DNA of 9,159 nt, taken from Chloroflexota bacterium. GTDB lineage: Bacteria > Chloroflexota > UBA6077 > FW602-bin22 > JACQUS01. The position numbers were made by a program, and so were the translations under genes. The notes beneath the pieces are model-generated. The model made no database searches and was not told the origin of the DNA. It saw nothing but the letters and a program-made list of their open reading frames with translations. Each line of letters starts with the position of its first letter. The stretch's first letter is position 1. This document shows positions 1 to 8,010 of this stretch, one piece after another. The stretch spans positions 1-9,159 of the forward strand of contig JACQUS010000031.1 in assembly GCA_016210125.1 (NCBI GenBank), written 5' to 3'.

Positions 1-600
1 ATGACCGAGACGCTCCAGAGCTTCCTGCCCGAGGCCATCCTGGAGTGGACGATGCTCGGGCGCGAGCAGCCGCGCGTCGGCAACCGCCACCACTGGAAAG
101 CGCCACACGGCGTCTACCGCGCGCGGGGCAGCGATCGCTGGCTGGCCATCTCGGTCGGTAGCGACGCCGAGTGGCGTGGGCTCTGCGCGGCGATGGGCCA
201 GCCGGGACTGGCCGATGATCCGCGCTTCGCCGACGCCGCGCGCCGCCACGCCGCCGGCGCGGCCCTGGACGCCATCGTCGAGGGTTGGACGCGCGCGCTA
301 TCGGCCGCCGAGGCCGCCGAGCGCCTTCAGCGTGCCGGCGTGCCGGCCAGCGCCGTGCTCAACGCGCGCGACGCGCTGGCCGACGCGCACATGGTCGAGC
401 GCAGCTTCGTCCGCGATGACGAGCACCCGCTGACCGGCCGGCGGCCGATGGCCGGCGCGCCGTGGAAGGTGCGCGACGCGGCGATCACCTACCGGCACGC
501 GCCGCTGCTCGGCGAAGCCAACGACTACGTCCTCCGCGACTTGCTCGGGCTGGGTGCAGAGGAGATCGGGCGACTAGAAGAGGCGCGAGCGATTTACTGA
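1..600 (+). CDS. CaiB/BaiF family III CoA-transferase, C-terminal part (5' end outside window)
   Basis: Family III CoA-transferases move coenzyme A between an acyl-CoA donor and a free carboxylate in the cytosol. The 199 visible residues match the C-terminal half of the family. They include a GN-x-H...APHGVYR segment near residues 27-40, a GSDRWLAISVGSDAEW block near 43-58, DDPRF near 72-76, the AGVPASAVL block near 112-120, a HPLTGR segment near 141-146 and APLLGEANDYVL near 167-178. Full-length members have about 380-400 residues, and the region with the catalytic aspartate is not present here. The ATG at base 1 is therefore probably an internal Met, with the gene starting upstream; a true half-length protein is less likely. 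It ends 41 bases before the convergent DNA glycosylase. Family assignment is firm, substrate unknown. A role alongside the nearby transporter and amidohydrolase in organic acid use is inference. Confidence 0.88.
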   Translation: MTETLQSFLPEAILEWTMLGREQPRVGNRHHWKAPHGVYRARGSDRWLAISVGSDAEWRGLCAAMGQPGLADDPRFADAARRHAAGAALDAIVEGWTRALSAAEAAERLQRAGVPASAVLNARDALADAHMVERSFVRDDEHPLTGRRPMAGAPWKVRDAAITYRHAPLLGEANDYVLRDLLGLGAEEIGRLEEARAIY

Positions 601-603
601 GTT

Positions 604-639
604 GGTTGGAGACATCCAGGAGCGCTCACAACCGTTTTT
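604..639 (+). terminator. weak candidate terminator hairpin after the CoA-transferase
   Basis: GGTTG (604-608) can pair with CAACC (629-633), enclosing a small GAGCGCTC palindrome (620-627). It is followed by a run of five T at 635-639. The outer stem is only five pairs and the loop is long, so this is a weak intrinsic terminator candidate in the gap between two convergent genes. No folding energy was computed. Confidence 0.25.
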
Positions 640-641
640 CC

Positions 642-1430
642 TCACTCCGAGTCGCCTCGGCGAGCTGCCTCTTTCGTCGGTGCGGTGGGACAAAATCGGG
701 CCATATAGCATTCCTCGCAGTCTGGTCGCTGCGGCGCACACCAACTCCGGCCGATTTCCCAGGACGCAGGGTCGAGGATTCCTGGGTACAGTGGATGCAT
801 TTCTCGAGCTCGGTAGATCAGTACCTCGTTCGACGCGCCCTCGGAGATTAGCCCTAGCCGCGTGAATACTCGACGGACGTGGACATCTGGCGAGATCTCG
901 ATCGAGACCTTGTCGCTCACTGCGATTTTGAAGTCGCGAACCAAAAAGTTGGCCGCCATCGTCGCAATCTTCGGTCCAACGCCATCGAATTCGAGGAATC
1001 GTCGCACGATGGTCGCACTGCTCGGGCACTCAGCCCATATCTCGCTAGCGTTGCCATGATACTCGCCGGCGATCCGCGCGAGAGCCGAGTGAAGGTTCTT
1101 CGCCATCGTTTCGGGAAACCTGTGGAGTGGCGGTGGCCCCGCCATGAGGTCCAAAACGTCCTTCAGGCCCAAAGTGGAGAGGAGACTGAACTCGAACGAT
1201 CCTCGTCTCTGGGCGATCTTATAGGGGATTATCCACGCCGACTCCGCCCTCACTTGGCGATGCATCACGCAGGCGGTGACGAACGCGTGCGGATACTGGC
1301 TGAGATTATTCAGTAGCGCATCCGCCTCCGGGTCTCCCGTGAATTGAATGGGCTCGAAGGGTCGTGACAGCAGGAAGCTTCCGCGATCGATCAGCGTAGC
1401 AGCGATCCGGTGTTCAGCATCGGCGACCAT
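642..1430 (-). CDS. Endonuclease III-like HhH-GPD DNA glycosylase with [4Fe-4S] cluster
   Basis: Predicted base-excision repair glycosylase/AP lyase of the HhH-GPD superfamily, cytosolic, 262 residues. A helix-hairpin-helix segment DGVGPKIA lies near residues 149-156. Its Lys154 matches the catalytic lysine of E. coli Nth (Lys120). Asp182 in the segment PDVHVRRV matches the catalytic aspartate (Asp138). Four cysteines, 231, 238, 241 and 247, have the classic C-x6-C-x2-C-x5-C spacing of the iron-sulfur loop. The Lys-Asp interval is about ten residues longer than in Nth, and the N-terminal half is only distantly Nth-like, so the damaged-base specificity is unknown. The frame extends upstream to 1511 into the amidohydrolase gene, but the ATG at 1430 is preferred because GGAGG lies nine bases before it. 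It is the last gene of the leftward unit, 49 bases after the amidohydrolase. Hand-counted GC (52-60%) is lower than its neighbours, suggesting acquisition. A repair enzyme is an odd partner for a transporter operon. Confidence 0.85.
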   Translation of the reverse strand: MVADAEHRIAATLIDRGSFLLSRPFEPIQFTGDPEADALLNNLSQYPHAFVTACVMHRQVRAESAWIIPYKIAQRRGSFEFSLLSTLGLKDVLDLMAGPPPLHRFPETMAKNLHSALARIAGEYHGNASEIWAECPSSATIVRRFLEFDGVGPKIATMAANFLVRDFKIAVSDKVSIEISPDVHVRRVFTRLGLISEGASNEVLIYRAREMHPLYPGILDPASWEIGRSWCAPQRPDCEECYMARFCPTAPTKEAARRGDSE

Positions 1431-1439
1431 GCGGATGTC

Positions 1440-1444
1440 CCTCC
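1440..1444 (-). promoter_or_regulatory. Shine-Dalgarno site setting the glycosylase start
   Basis: On the minus strand GGAGG (inside GGGAGGG) sits nine bases before the ATG at 1430. The longer in-frame start at 1511 would overlap the upstream gene and add a Cys/Arg/Pro-rich stretch without family resemblance, so this site favours the shorter protein. Confidence 0.65.
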
Positions 1445-1479
1445 CGTGCTCAGCGGGCGCTGGGCTTCGCGGTCGCAGC

Positions 1480-2346
1480 CTAGCCCGGCAGCTTGAACAC
1501 CCGCAGGGCATTCTCGCGCAGGAACTTGCGCTTGGCCTCGGGCCGCAGGCCCAGTTCCTCGATCTCGGCGATGGCGCGCTCGGGGTCGATGACCGGCCAG
1601 TCGGTGCCGAACAGCACCTTGTCCCGGCCCCACGAGTCGATGAAGTGCACGAAAGCCTCGGACCAGTACTTCGGCGCGTAGGCGTCCGAGCCGATATACA
1701 CGTTCGGGTGCTTCCAGGCCACCGAGATCATCTCCTCGGTCCACGGCCAGCCGACGTGGATGCCGATGAGCTTGAGCTCCGGGAAGTCGCAGGCCACGGT
1801 GTCGAGCGTGATCGGCCGGCCGACACTGCGCAGCGGGCGGTCCTCGGAGTAGCGCAGGCAGTGCCCGACCTGCATCATGATCGGCACGTCCAGCTCGACG
1901 CACTTGGCGTAGAACGGGTAGACCTTGCGGTGATCTGGCGGCAGGTCGAACCAGTGTGGGTAGAAGTGCGCGCCGACGAAGCCCAGCTCCTTGACGGCGT
2001 ACTCCAGCTCGCGGACGCCCTTCATACCCTCGGTCGGGTCGATGCCGACGAGGCCGGAGAAGCGGTCGGGGTGCTGAGCGATGATCGCCGCCGCGACCTC
2101 GACCGGCACGCGCCGCGAGACCGGATGGCCGACCGAGCCCGACTTGTTGGCCGCGAGCAGTGCCCGCTCGACGCCGGCGCGGTCCATCTTCTCCAGCGTC
2201 TGGGCGATGGTCAGGCCCTGCACGATCGACTGGTCCTGGCCGATCTTCTTCGACAGGAAGTTCGCCAGCCAGCCAGGCTGGAGGGCCGCCGTCTCGGCGA
2301 AGTAGACGGTGCTGATGATGTCGATGGCCTTTATCTGCTCCGTCAT
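1480..2346 (-). CDS. Amidohydrolase-2 family protein lacking the N-terminal HxH motif
   Basis: TIM-barrel protein of the amidohydrolase-2 family (PF04909-like; ACMSD, decarboxylases and hydrolases of aromatic or keto acids), 288 residues, cytosolic, with no signal peptide. Visible family blocks are RFSGLVGIDP (95-104), ELGFVGAHFYPHW (120-132), PIMMQVGH (155-162, strand-5 His162), LIGIHVGWPW (193-202, strand-6 His197) and KVLFGTDWP (243-251, strand-8 Asp249). The usual strand-1 motif D-x-H-x-H is replaced by D9-I-I-S-T13, so both N-terminal metal-binding histidines are missing. The enzyme may work without metal, bind metal differently, or have a changed role. The start is taken as the ATG at 2346. 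A GTG at 2358 is also in frame but overlaps the AGGAG site. The gene lies 172 bases after the TRAP permease and 49 before the glycosylase on the same strand. That suggests it acts on the imported compound; this is inference and the substrate is unknown. Confidence 0.85.
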   Translation of the reverse strand: MTEQIKAIDIISTVYFAETAALQPGWLANFLSKKIGQDQSIVQGLTIAQTLEKMDRAGVERALLAANKSGSVGHPVSRRVPVEVAAAIIAQHPDRFSGLVGIDPTEGMKGVRELEYAVKELGFVGAHFYPHWFDLPPDHRKVYPFYAKCVELDVPIMMQVGHCLRYSEDRPLRSVGRPITLDTVACDFPELKLIGIHVGWPWTEEMISVAWKHPNVYIGSDAYAPKYWSEAFVHFIDSWGRDKVLFGTDWPVIDPERAIAEIEELGLRPEAKRKFLRENALRVFKLPG

Positions 2347-2357
2347 GGCCGCTTCCA

Positions 2358-2362
2358 CTCCT
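2358..2362 (-). promoter_or_regulatory. Shine-Dalgarno site for the amidohydrolase
   Basis: AGGAG on the minus strand lies 11 bases before the ATG at 2346. The alternative GTG start at 2358 would overlap this AGGAG by one base, so the ATG is the better choice. Confidence 0.5.
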
Positions 2363-2385
2363 GCGAACCTACCTGCCGCCGGCGC

Positions 2386-2428
2386 TACGCCGCCCCCTCT
2401 CGAAGGGGTACGCCGATGGGCTTTGCCC
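2386..2428. repeat. intergenic hairpin pair with flanking direct repeat
   Basis: In the 172-base gap between permease and amidohydrolase, a five-pair stem CCCCT/AGGGG with a five-base loop (2394-2408) is flanked by two copies of TACGCCG (2386-2392 and 2409-2415). A second short hairpin, GGGC-TTT-GCCC (2418-2428), follows directly. No T-run follows on either strand, so this is not a standard intrinsic terminator. It could be a transcript-stabilising or processing element that sets relative expression of transporter and enzyme, or a small REP-like dispersed element. The rest of the gap (2429-2518) shows no gene. Confidence 0.4.
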
Positions 2429-2518
2429 CGACTGCACTCCGCGTGCCGCGCGGGCGGCTTCTCCGTCGTCGCCGGTGGCCCGCGAGGGCGGCGCCGGCGT
2501 CGAAAAGCGTGCGGGTGA

Positions 2519-4777
2519 TCACGCCGCCGACGGCGCCGGCTCGGGCACGGTCTCGCGAGCCGCGACGCCGAGGCGCAGCAGTGCTGCCAGGCCGAAGCCG
2601 AGGGCCAGCAGCAGACCGAGAAAGATGTTCATATCGCGCAGGTGCAGGGACGCGGTCCCTGCCCAGCCCAGGATGGCCAGGAGGGCGATGAGCGCCGCCC
2701 AGTGGAGCCACGCCGCGGTCGGCCGCGTCGGCGGCGCTGGCACGGCGGCGATGTCCAGGCCACGGCGCGCCTCGGGCAGCGCTGGCGCCGCGGCCGGTGC
2801 GGTGGCCACCACGCGGACGGGAGCGGCCGGTGGCGCCGGCCGCCGGCGGCCGATGCCCGCCGGCCAGAGGCGCTGCGCCACGAGGACTGTGCCCAGGAGC
2901 GCCAGCCCGACGACGTCGGTCTCCAGCCCGGGCTTGATCAGCAGGAGGGCGACCACCAGCAGCAGCGCCCGCTCGATCGCGTTCGCCGGGCGCAGCAAGT
3001 AGCCCTCGAGCCCCGCGGCTAAGGCCATGACGCCGATGTTCGCGCTGATGAAGGCCAGGGCCACCTCTTGCCACGGCCCCTGAAACAGAAGCTGCGGCGA
3101 GAAGACGAACATCCACGGCACGATGAAGCCGGCGAGGGCCAGGCGGCAGGCGAGCCAGGCGGTGCGGAACGGCGGCGCGCCGGCCAATCCGGCCGCCGCG
3201 TAGGCGGCGATGGACACCGGCGGCGTAACCGCTCCGATGACGGCGTAGTAGACGGCGAACATATGGGCGGCCAGGGGCAGCACGCCGAGCTGGATGAGCC
3301 CCGGGACGATCAGCGCGGCCACCGCCAGATACTCGGCGACGATGCCCATGCCCATGCCGAGGAAGAGCAGTACGGCCATCGTCAGCAGCAGCGCGAGCCA
3401 GAGCTGCCCGCCGGAGACCTGCAGCACCAGGGTCGCCATCTGGAAATGCGCCCCCGTGGCGTAGATCGAGCCGATGATCAGGCCGACGGCCCCTGTCGCC
3501 ACCATAACCGGCACGGCCGCGCGCACGCCGTCCTCCAGCGCGAGCAGCAGGTTCGTCGGCGAGAGTCGTGTCTCTTTCTTCCAGAAGGTCACGATGATGG
3601 CGACCGCCAGCGCGGCGAAGCCCATCTGCGACACGCTGCGACCCAAAAGAATCATCGCGATCACGGCGATGAGCGGCAGCGCCAGGTGCCAGCCCTGCGC
3701 GAGCACACGCCCGAGCTCGGGCAACTGGTGCGCCGGCACGCGCACCAGGCCGAGCTGCTTGGCCTCGAAGTGCACCTGCCAATAGAGCGAGGCGTAGTAG
3801 AGCAGCGCGGGGATGGTCGCCGCCAGCGCGACCTCGCCGTAGGCGACGCCCATGAACGCGGCCATGATGAAGCCGACAGCCCCCATGACCGGGGGCATGA
3901 TCATGCCTCCGGTGGAGGCCGTGGCCTCGACGGCGGCCGCGAAGTGCGGTGGATAGCCGATGCGCTTCATCAGCGGGATGGTGAACGTCCCGGTGGTGAC
4001 GACGTTGGCGATGGCGCTGCCCGACAGACTGCCGAACATGGCGCTGGAGATGACCGCCGCCTTGGCCGGGCCGCCGGTCTGCCAGCCGGTGGCGGCCAAA
4101 GCCAGGTTGATGAAGAAGGCCCCGGCGCCCGAGCGACCCAGGATCGCACCGAAGATGATGAACAGCGTGACGTAGCTGGCGATCACGTCGAGTGGCAGGC
4201 CGAAAAGGCCGTGGCTCTGCATGAAGAGGAGCGAGACGAGGAAGCGCCACTCGGCGGGCGGGCCGACCAAGAAACCCGGCATCTGGTCGGCGACGAGCGG
4301 ATAGACGAGGAAGAGCCCGACGACGATAACGAGCACCGGGCTGACGGCCCGCCGCGTGGCCTCGAGCACGAGCAGGATCTCGACCGTGCCCACGAGCACA
4401 TCGAGATCCGACGGCACGCCCCAGCGCGCTTCGAACTCCTCCACGTCGACGCCGATGTATACGCGACACGCGATGGACAGGGCGACGAGCAGCAGGTCGA
4501 CGGCGAACGGCCAGCTCGGTGGGTCGGACCACCGCCGCCGACCCAACGGGAAATAGAGGAACGTCAGCACCAGCGCGAGTGCCAGCACCGTCGACAGGAA
4601 CATCGTCGCTGACGGCGGGATGAAGTAGCCGACAAACACCGAGAGCAGGCCAAGGGCCAGGGCGACGCCGCTGAGCACCGTGGCCAAGACGGTGCGGAGC
4701 GTCAGGCCCTTCGCCGTGAGCAGGCTCTGGAGGGGGCCAGCCTCGGCGGTCTCGTCGCGGGCGTACAGCGTCGCCAT
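2519..4777 (-). CDS. TRAP transporter fused permease (small plus large membrane subunits, TAXI type)
   Basis: Membrane component of a tripartite ATP-independent periplasmic (TRAP) transporter, using an ion gradient to import a solute delivered by its TAXI receptor; 752 residues. The N-terminal part (about 30-160) has four hydrophobic segments matching the small DctQ-like subunit. The DctM-like part follows, with the characteristic blocks GRSGAGAFFINLA (214-226), SSAMFGSLSGSAIANVVTTG (244-263), TGGMIMPPVMGA (289-300), a GMGMGIVAEY segment (474-483) and AVTPPVSIAAYAAAGLAG (516-533). After about residue 640 there is a Pro/Ala-rich linker (641-688) and then two more hydrophobic helices (about 689-709 and 716-738), an extension beyond the usual fused permease. 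The ATG at 4777 is chosen over an upstream start at 4828, which would run into the receptor gene; AGGGA precedes it within the receptor's last codons. The receptor stop lies four bases upstream, so translation is probably coupled. Transported compound unknown. Confidence 0.93.
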   Translation of the reverse strand: MATLYARDETAEAGPLQSLLTAKGLTLRTVLATVLSGVALALGLLSVFVGYFIPPSATMFLSTVLALALVLTFLYFPLGRRRWSDPPSWPFAVDLLLVALSIACRVYIGVDVEEFEARWGVPSDLDVLVGTVEILLVLEATRRAVSPVLVIVVGLFLVYPLVADQMPGFLVGPPAEWRFLVSLLFMQSHGLFGLPLDVIASYVTLFIIFGAILGRSGAGAFFINLALAATGWQTGGPAKAAVISSAMFGSLSGSAIANVVTTGTFTIPLMKRIGYPPHFAAAVEATASTGGMIMPPVMGAVGFIMAAFMGVAYGEVALAATIPALLYYASLYWQVHFEAKQLGLVRVPAHQLPELGRVLAQGWHLALPLIAVIAMILLGRSVSQMGFAALAVAIIVTFWKKETRLSPTNLLLALEDGVRAAVPVMVATGAVGLIIGSIYATGAHFQMATLVLQVSGGQLWLALLLTMAVLLFLGMGMGIVAEYLAVAALIVPGLIQLGVLPLAAHMFAVYYAVIGAVTPPVSIAAYAAAGLAGAPPFRTAWLACRLALAGFIVPWMFVFSPQLLFQGPWQEVALAFISANIGVMALAAGLEGYLLRPANAIERALLLVVALLLIKPGLETDVVGLALLGTVLVAQRLWPAGIGRRRPAPPAAPVRVVATAPAAAPALPEARRGLDIAAVPAPPTRPTAAWLHWAALIALLAILGWAGTASLHLRDMNIFLGLLLALGFGLAALLRLGVAARETVPEPAPSAA

Positions 4778-4781
4778 GCAG

Positions 4782-5936
4782 CTAGTCCCTGGCCTTGACC
4801 CCCTTCTCGGCGTAGTAGCGCGCGGCACCGGGGTGGACCGGGATGGTCACGCCGGCCAGCGCGTTCTCGAGGACGAAGTCCTTGCCCCACGCTCCAACCG
4901 TGCGGGCGTCCGCGACGTTGTCCCACCAGGCGGCGGTGATGCGATAGACCAGCTCGTCGGACAGATCGGCGCGCGCGGCGAACTGCGCCGTCGTGCCGAC
5001 GGTGCGGTAGTCGTTGTCGAGGTACTTGTACGTGCCCTTCGGGACGATGACCTCTGGGTAACCCTTGAGGCCCTTCTTCAGCTCGGCGATGATGGGGTCC
5101 GTCAGGTGGAGGAAGCGGACCGGCGTGGTCTGCTCGACCTGCACGATCGTCGGGTAGGGCACCGGGCCGTGGAAGAAGAGCACGTTCACGTGCCCGTCTT
5201 GCATGGCCTGGACCTGGTTGGCGTAGTTGACGCCGACGTTGAGCACGCCGCCCTTGTCGCCGAGCTTGTCGATGTCGAGCCCCAGCGAGCGCAGCACGAT
5301 CTTCCCGCCGTCGTACTGGATGCCGCCGAGGCGCTCGAGCACGGCCGTCCGAATGGGGTGCTTGGCCAGGTCCTCGACGGTCTTGAACGGGCTATCGGCG
5401 CGGGCGATGATACTGAACGCGCCGGGGTGCAGCGAGGCCACGTGCCGGACGACATCGTGCGGCTTCTCGTACGGCTTGCGAACGCCGGCGAAGGCGTCGT
5501 AGGCCACGTCGCCATAGGTCAGGGCGACCTCGTACTGCTTGTTCTGCAGCCCAACCATGTGCTGCGAGAGACTGCCGGGCACGGCGTTGGCCTGCACGCC
5601 CGGGACGTTCTTGTTGATGAGTTCCGCCAGCTTGGCAGCGGTGGGCGGCCAGCTTCCGCCGCTGCCAGAGCCGATGCGGATGAAGCGCACGTTGGGCTGG
5701 AAGTCTTTGCTGGCCGCGGGCTTGGCCGGCTGGGCCGCCGCCGCGGGCTTCTCGGCCGCCGGCTTGGCCGGCGCGGCGGCAGCCGGCGCCGGCGCCGCCG
5801 GCTGCGCCGGTTTCTGGGCCGGCGCCGGCGCAGCGGCCGGGGCGCTCTGCTGCGGCGGGGGTGCCGAGCAGCCCCCGATGGCCCACGCGATGGCCAAGGC
5901 CATGGCCGTGGCGGCGGTATAGTGTAGCCGTACCAT
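4782..5936 (-). CDS. TAXI family TRAP transporter solute-binding lipoprotein
   Basis: Extracytoplasmic receptor that captures the solute and hands it to the fused TRAP permease encoded next; 384 residues. Residues 1-22 form a signal sequence ending in a lipobox I20-G-G-C23, predicting lipid anchoring at Cys23. Residues 24-76 are a low-complexity Ala/Pro/Lys/Gln linker. The TAXI fold begins near 83 with the glycine-rich IRIGSGSGGSW segment (87-96), then AAKLAELINKNVPG (100-113), LQNKQYEVALTYGDVAYDAF (130-149) and the C-terminal HPGAARYYAEKG (368-379) typical of the family. Total length is longer than a usual TAXI receptor (about 320) because of the linker. A lipid-anchored receptor is what a cell without a closed periplasm would need, supporting a monoderm-like host (inference). 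The ATG at 5936 has an excellent AGGAGG eight bases upstream. First gene of the leftward unit. Confidence 0.93.
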   Translation of the reverse strand: MVRLHYTAATAMALAIAWAIGGCSAPPPQQSAPAAAPAPAQKPAQPAAPAPAAAAPAKPAAEKPAAAAQPAKPAASKDFQPNVRFIRIGSGSGGSWPPTAAKLAELINKNVPGVQANAVPGSLSQHMVGLQNKQYEVALTYGDVAYDAFAGVRKPYEKPHDVVRHVASLHPGAFSIIARADSPFKTVEDLAKHPIRTAVLERLGGIQYDGGKIVLRSLGLDIDKLGDKGGVLNVGVNYANQVQAMQDGHVNVLFFHGPVPYPTIVQVEQTTPVRFLHLTDPIIAELKKGLKGYPEVIVPKGTYKYLDNDYRTVGTTAQFAARADLSDELVYRITAAWWDNVADARTVGAWGKDFVLENALAGVTIPVHPGAARYYAEKGVKARD

Positions 5937-5944
5937 GGGCTCTT

Positions 5945-5950
5945 CCTCCT
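5945..5950 (-). promoter_or_regulatory. strong Shine-Dalgarno site of the TAXI receptor
   Basis: AGGAGG on the minus strand with an eight-base spacer to the ATG at 5936, close to the ideal. It is the strongest ribosome binding site seen in the window, consistent with a receptor made in excess over its permease, whose own site is weaker. Confidence 0.75.
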
Positions 5951-6154
5951 AGGCGTGGTAGTTCCGGCTGGCGTCTGCTGAAGTGCGCCCCGTGAGGTGC
6001 CAGCGCGCTGCCGGTGCTCGGGTAGAAGCCGCGCCATCTCCTCCGCGCGAGGTCGGCCGCGGTCCGCGCGGATCGCGGGGGCGACGCTTGCCAACCAGCC
6101 CGCGCTGGCGAGCAACATCGTAGGTGGGGCGGCGCGTGGTGTCAAGGGCTCCTG
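5951..6154. other. divergent intergenic region between TAXI receptor and maf
   Basis: No credible gene lies here; the longer frames across it lack family resemblance and run out of frame through the receptor gene. The stretch is rich in GC palindromes, for example CCAGC...GCTGG near 6098-6111. A TTGGCA hexamer can be read on the minus strand, but no TATAAT-like box lies at a suitable distance, so I cannot place the promoter of the leftward unit with confidence. Confidence 0.4.
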
Positions 6155-6183
6155 TTGTCTCGCCTCAAGCGGCGCGGCACAAT
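6155..6183 (+). promoter_or_regulatory. candidate sigma-70-type promoter for maf-pfkA
   Basis: TTGTCT (6155-6160, four of six matches to TTGACA) and CACAAT (6178-6183, four of six to TATAAT) are separated by exactly 17 bases. Transcription would start near 6190, leaving a leader of under 20 bases that just includes the ribosome binding site. Position and spacing are good; the hexamer matches are moderate. Confidence 0.42.
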
Positions 6184-6193
6184 GGGGACCAAA

Positions 6194-6198
6194 GAAGG
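6194..6198 (+). promoter_or_regulatory. Shine-Dalgarno site setting the maf start
   Basis: GAAGG lies nine bases before the GTG at 6208 but only three before the alternative GTG at 6202. It is also downstream of the earlier in-frame ATG at 6124. This favours the 6208 start, which gives a protein beginning four residues before VVLASASPRR, as in the Maf family. Confidence 0.5.
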
Positions 6199-6207
6199 GC
6201 GGTGAGC

Positions 6208-6905
6208 GTGGCTCAGCGGGTCGTCCTCGCGTCGGCCTCGCCGCGTCGCAGCGAGCTGCTGGCTCTGCTCGGCCTGCCGTTCCGCGTCGTAGCCGCGGAG
6301 GTCGATGAGCGGCCGCGGCGCGGCGAAGCGGGGCGAGCCTTGGCCCGGCGGCTGGCGCGGGCCAAGGCCCTGGCCGTGGTCCCCGACGCCGACGAGCTGG
6401 TGCTGGCCGCCGACACCGTCGTCCTCCTCGGAGGTGCGATCCTCGGCAAGCCGGCTGACGAAGCGGAAGCGACGGCTATGCTGCGGCGACTGCGCGGCCG
6501 GCGGCACGAGGTGTACACCGCCGTCGCGGGGCGCGGAGCTACTGGCCGGCTGGTCGAGCGTGGCGTCGCCAGCCAGGTGTGGTTGCGGGCGCTGAGCGAC
6601 GCCGAAATTGCGGACTACGTCGCCTCGGGCGACCCGCTCGACAAGGCCGGGGCCTACGCGGTGCAGAGCCAGGCCTACGCGCTCGTTCACCGCCTGGTCG
6701 GCTGCTATGCCAACGTCGTTGGCCTGCCGCTATGCGCCACGGGCGAGACGCTGGCGGCGCTCGGCGCGCACACGGGCGCGCGGGCCGTCTGCTACGAGAT
6801 GCTCGGACACGACGTCGTCGTGCCGCGCGAGCCGGCCGGGCTCGCGCTTGGTGGTGCGGTGCAGCGCGCCGGCGGCGCCGATCGCCGGGAAGAGGAGCAG
6901 CGAGT

Positions 6906-6909
<4 letters not shown>
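6208..6909 (+). CDS. maf: Maf family nucleoside triphosphate pyrophosphatase (YhdE-type dTTP/UTP)
   Basis: Cytosolic pyrophosphatase that hydrolyses non-canonical or excess nucleoside triphosphates to monophosphate and PPi; Maf proteins are also linked to septation arrest. The 233 residues show LASASPRR (7-14), the catalytic-region motif AADTVV (67-72), GKPADEAEA (80-88), RHEVYTAVA (99-107), GDPLDKAGAYAVQ (141-153) and GCYANVVGLPL (165-175). The ADT form is typical of the YhdE (dTTP/UTP) group rather than the YceF (m7GTP) group. The GTG at 6208 is used because it has the better-placed ribosome binding site; the open frame reaches back to 6124 without family resemblance. About 40-45 residues after GLPLCATGETLAALG exceed the normal family end (usual length about 190-205) and look charged and low in complexity at the very end. 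Its stop overlaps the pfkA start as ATGA, so the two are probably translationally coupled. Confidence 0.92.
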
Positions 6910-8006
<1,097 letters not shown>

Positions 8007-8010
8007 TGCG

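Noticed and set aside
1431..1511. 27-residue N-terminal extension of the DNA glycosylase
   Set aside because: Would overlap the amidohydrolase end, lacks a ribosome binding site, and reads as Cys/Arg/Pro-rich noise; the ATG at 1430 has GGAGG at nine bases.
3068..4612. 514-codon frame opposite the TRAP permease
   Set aside because: Antisense shadow: Arg/Asp/Glu/His-rich with no domain, while the opposite strand encodes a convincing membrane protein. The same applies to the long frames opposite the TAXI receptor and phosphoesterase.
5519..6145. Leftward 208-codon frame upstream of and through the TAXI gene
   Set aside because: Its early residues look vaguely signal-like, but it continues out of frame as Arg/Pro repeats across the receptor linker, so it is a shadow.
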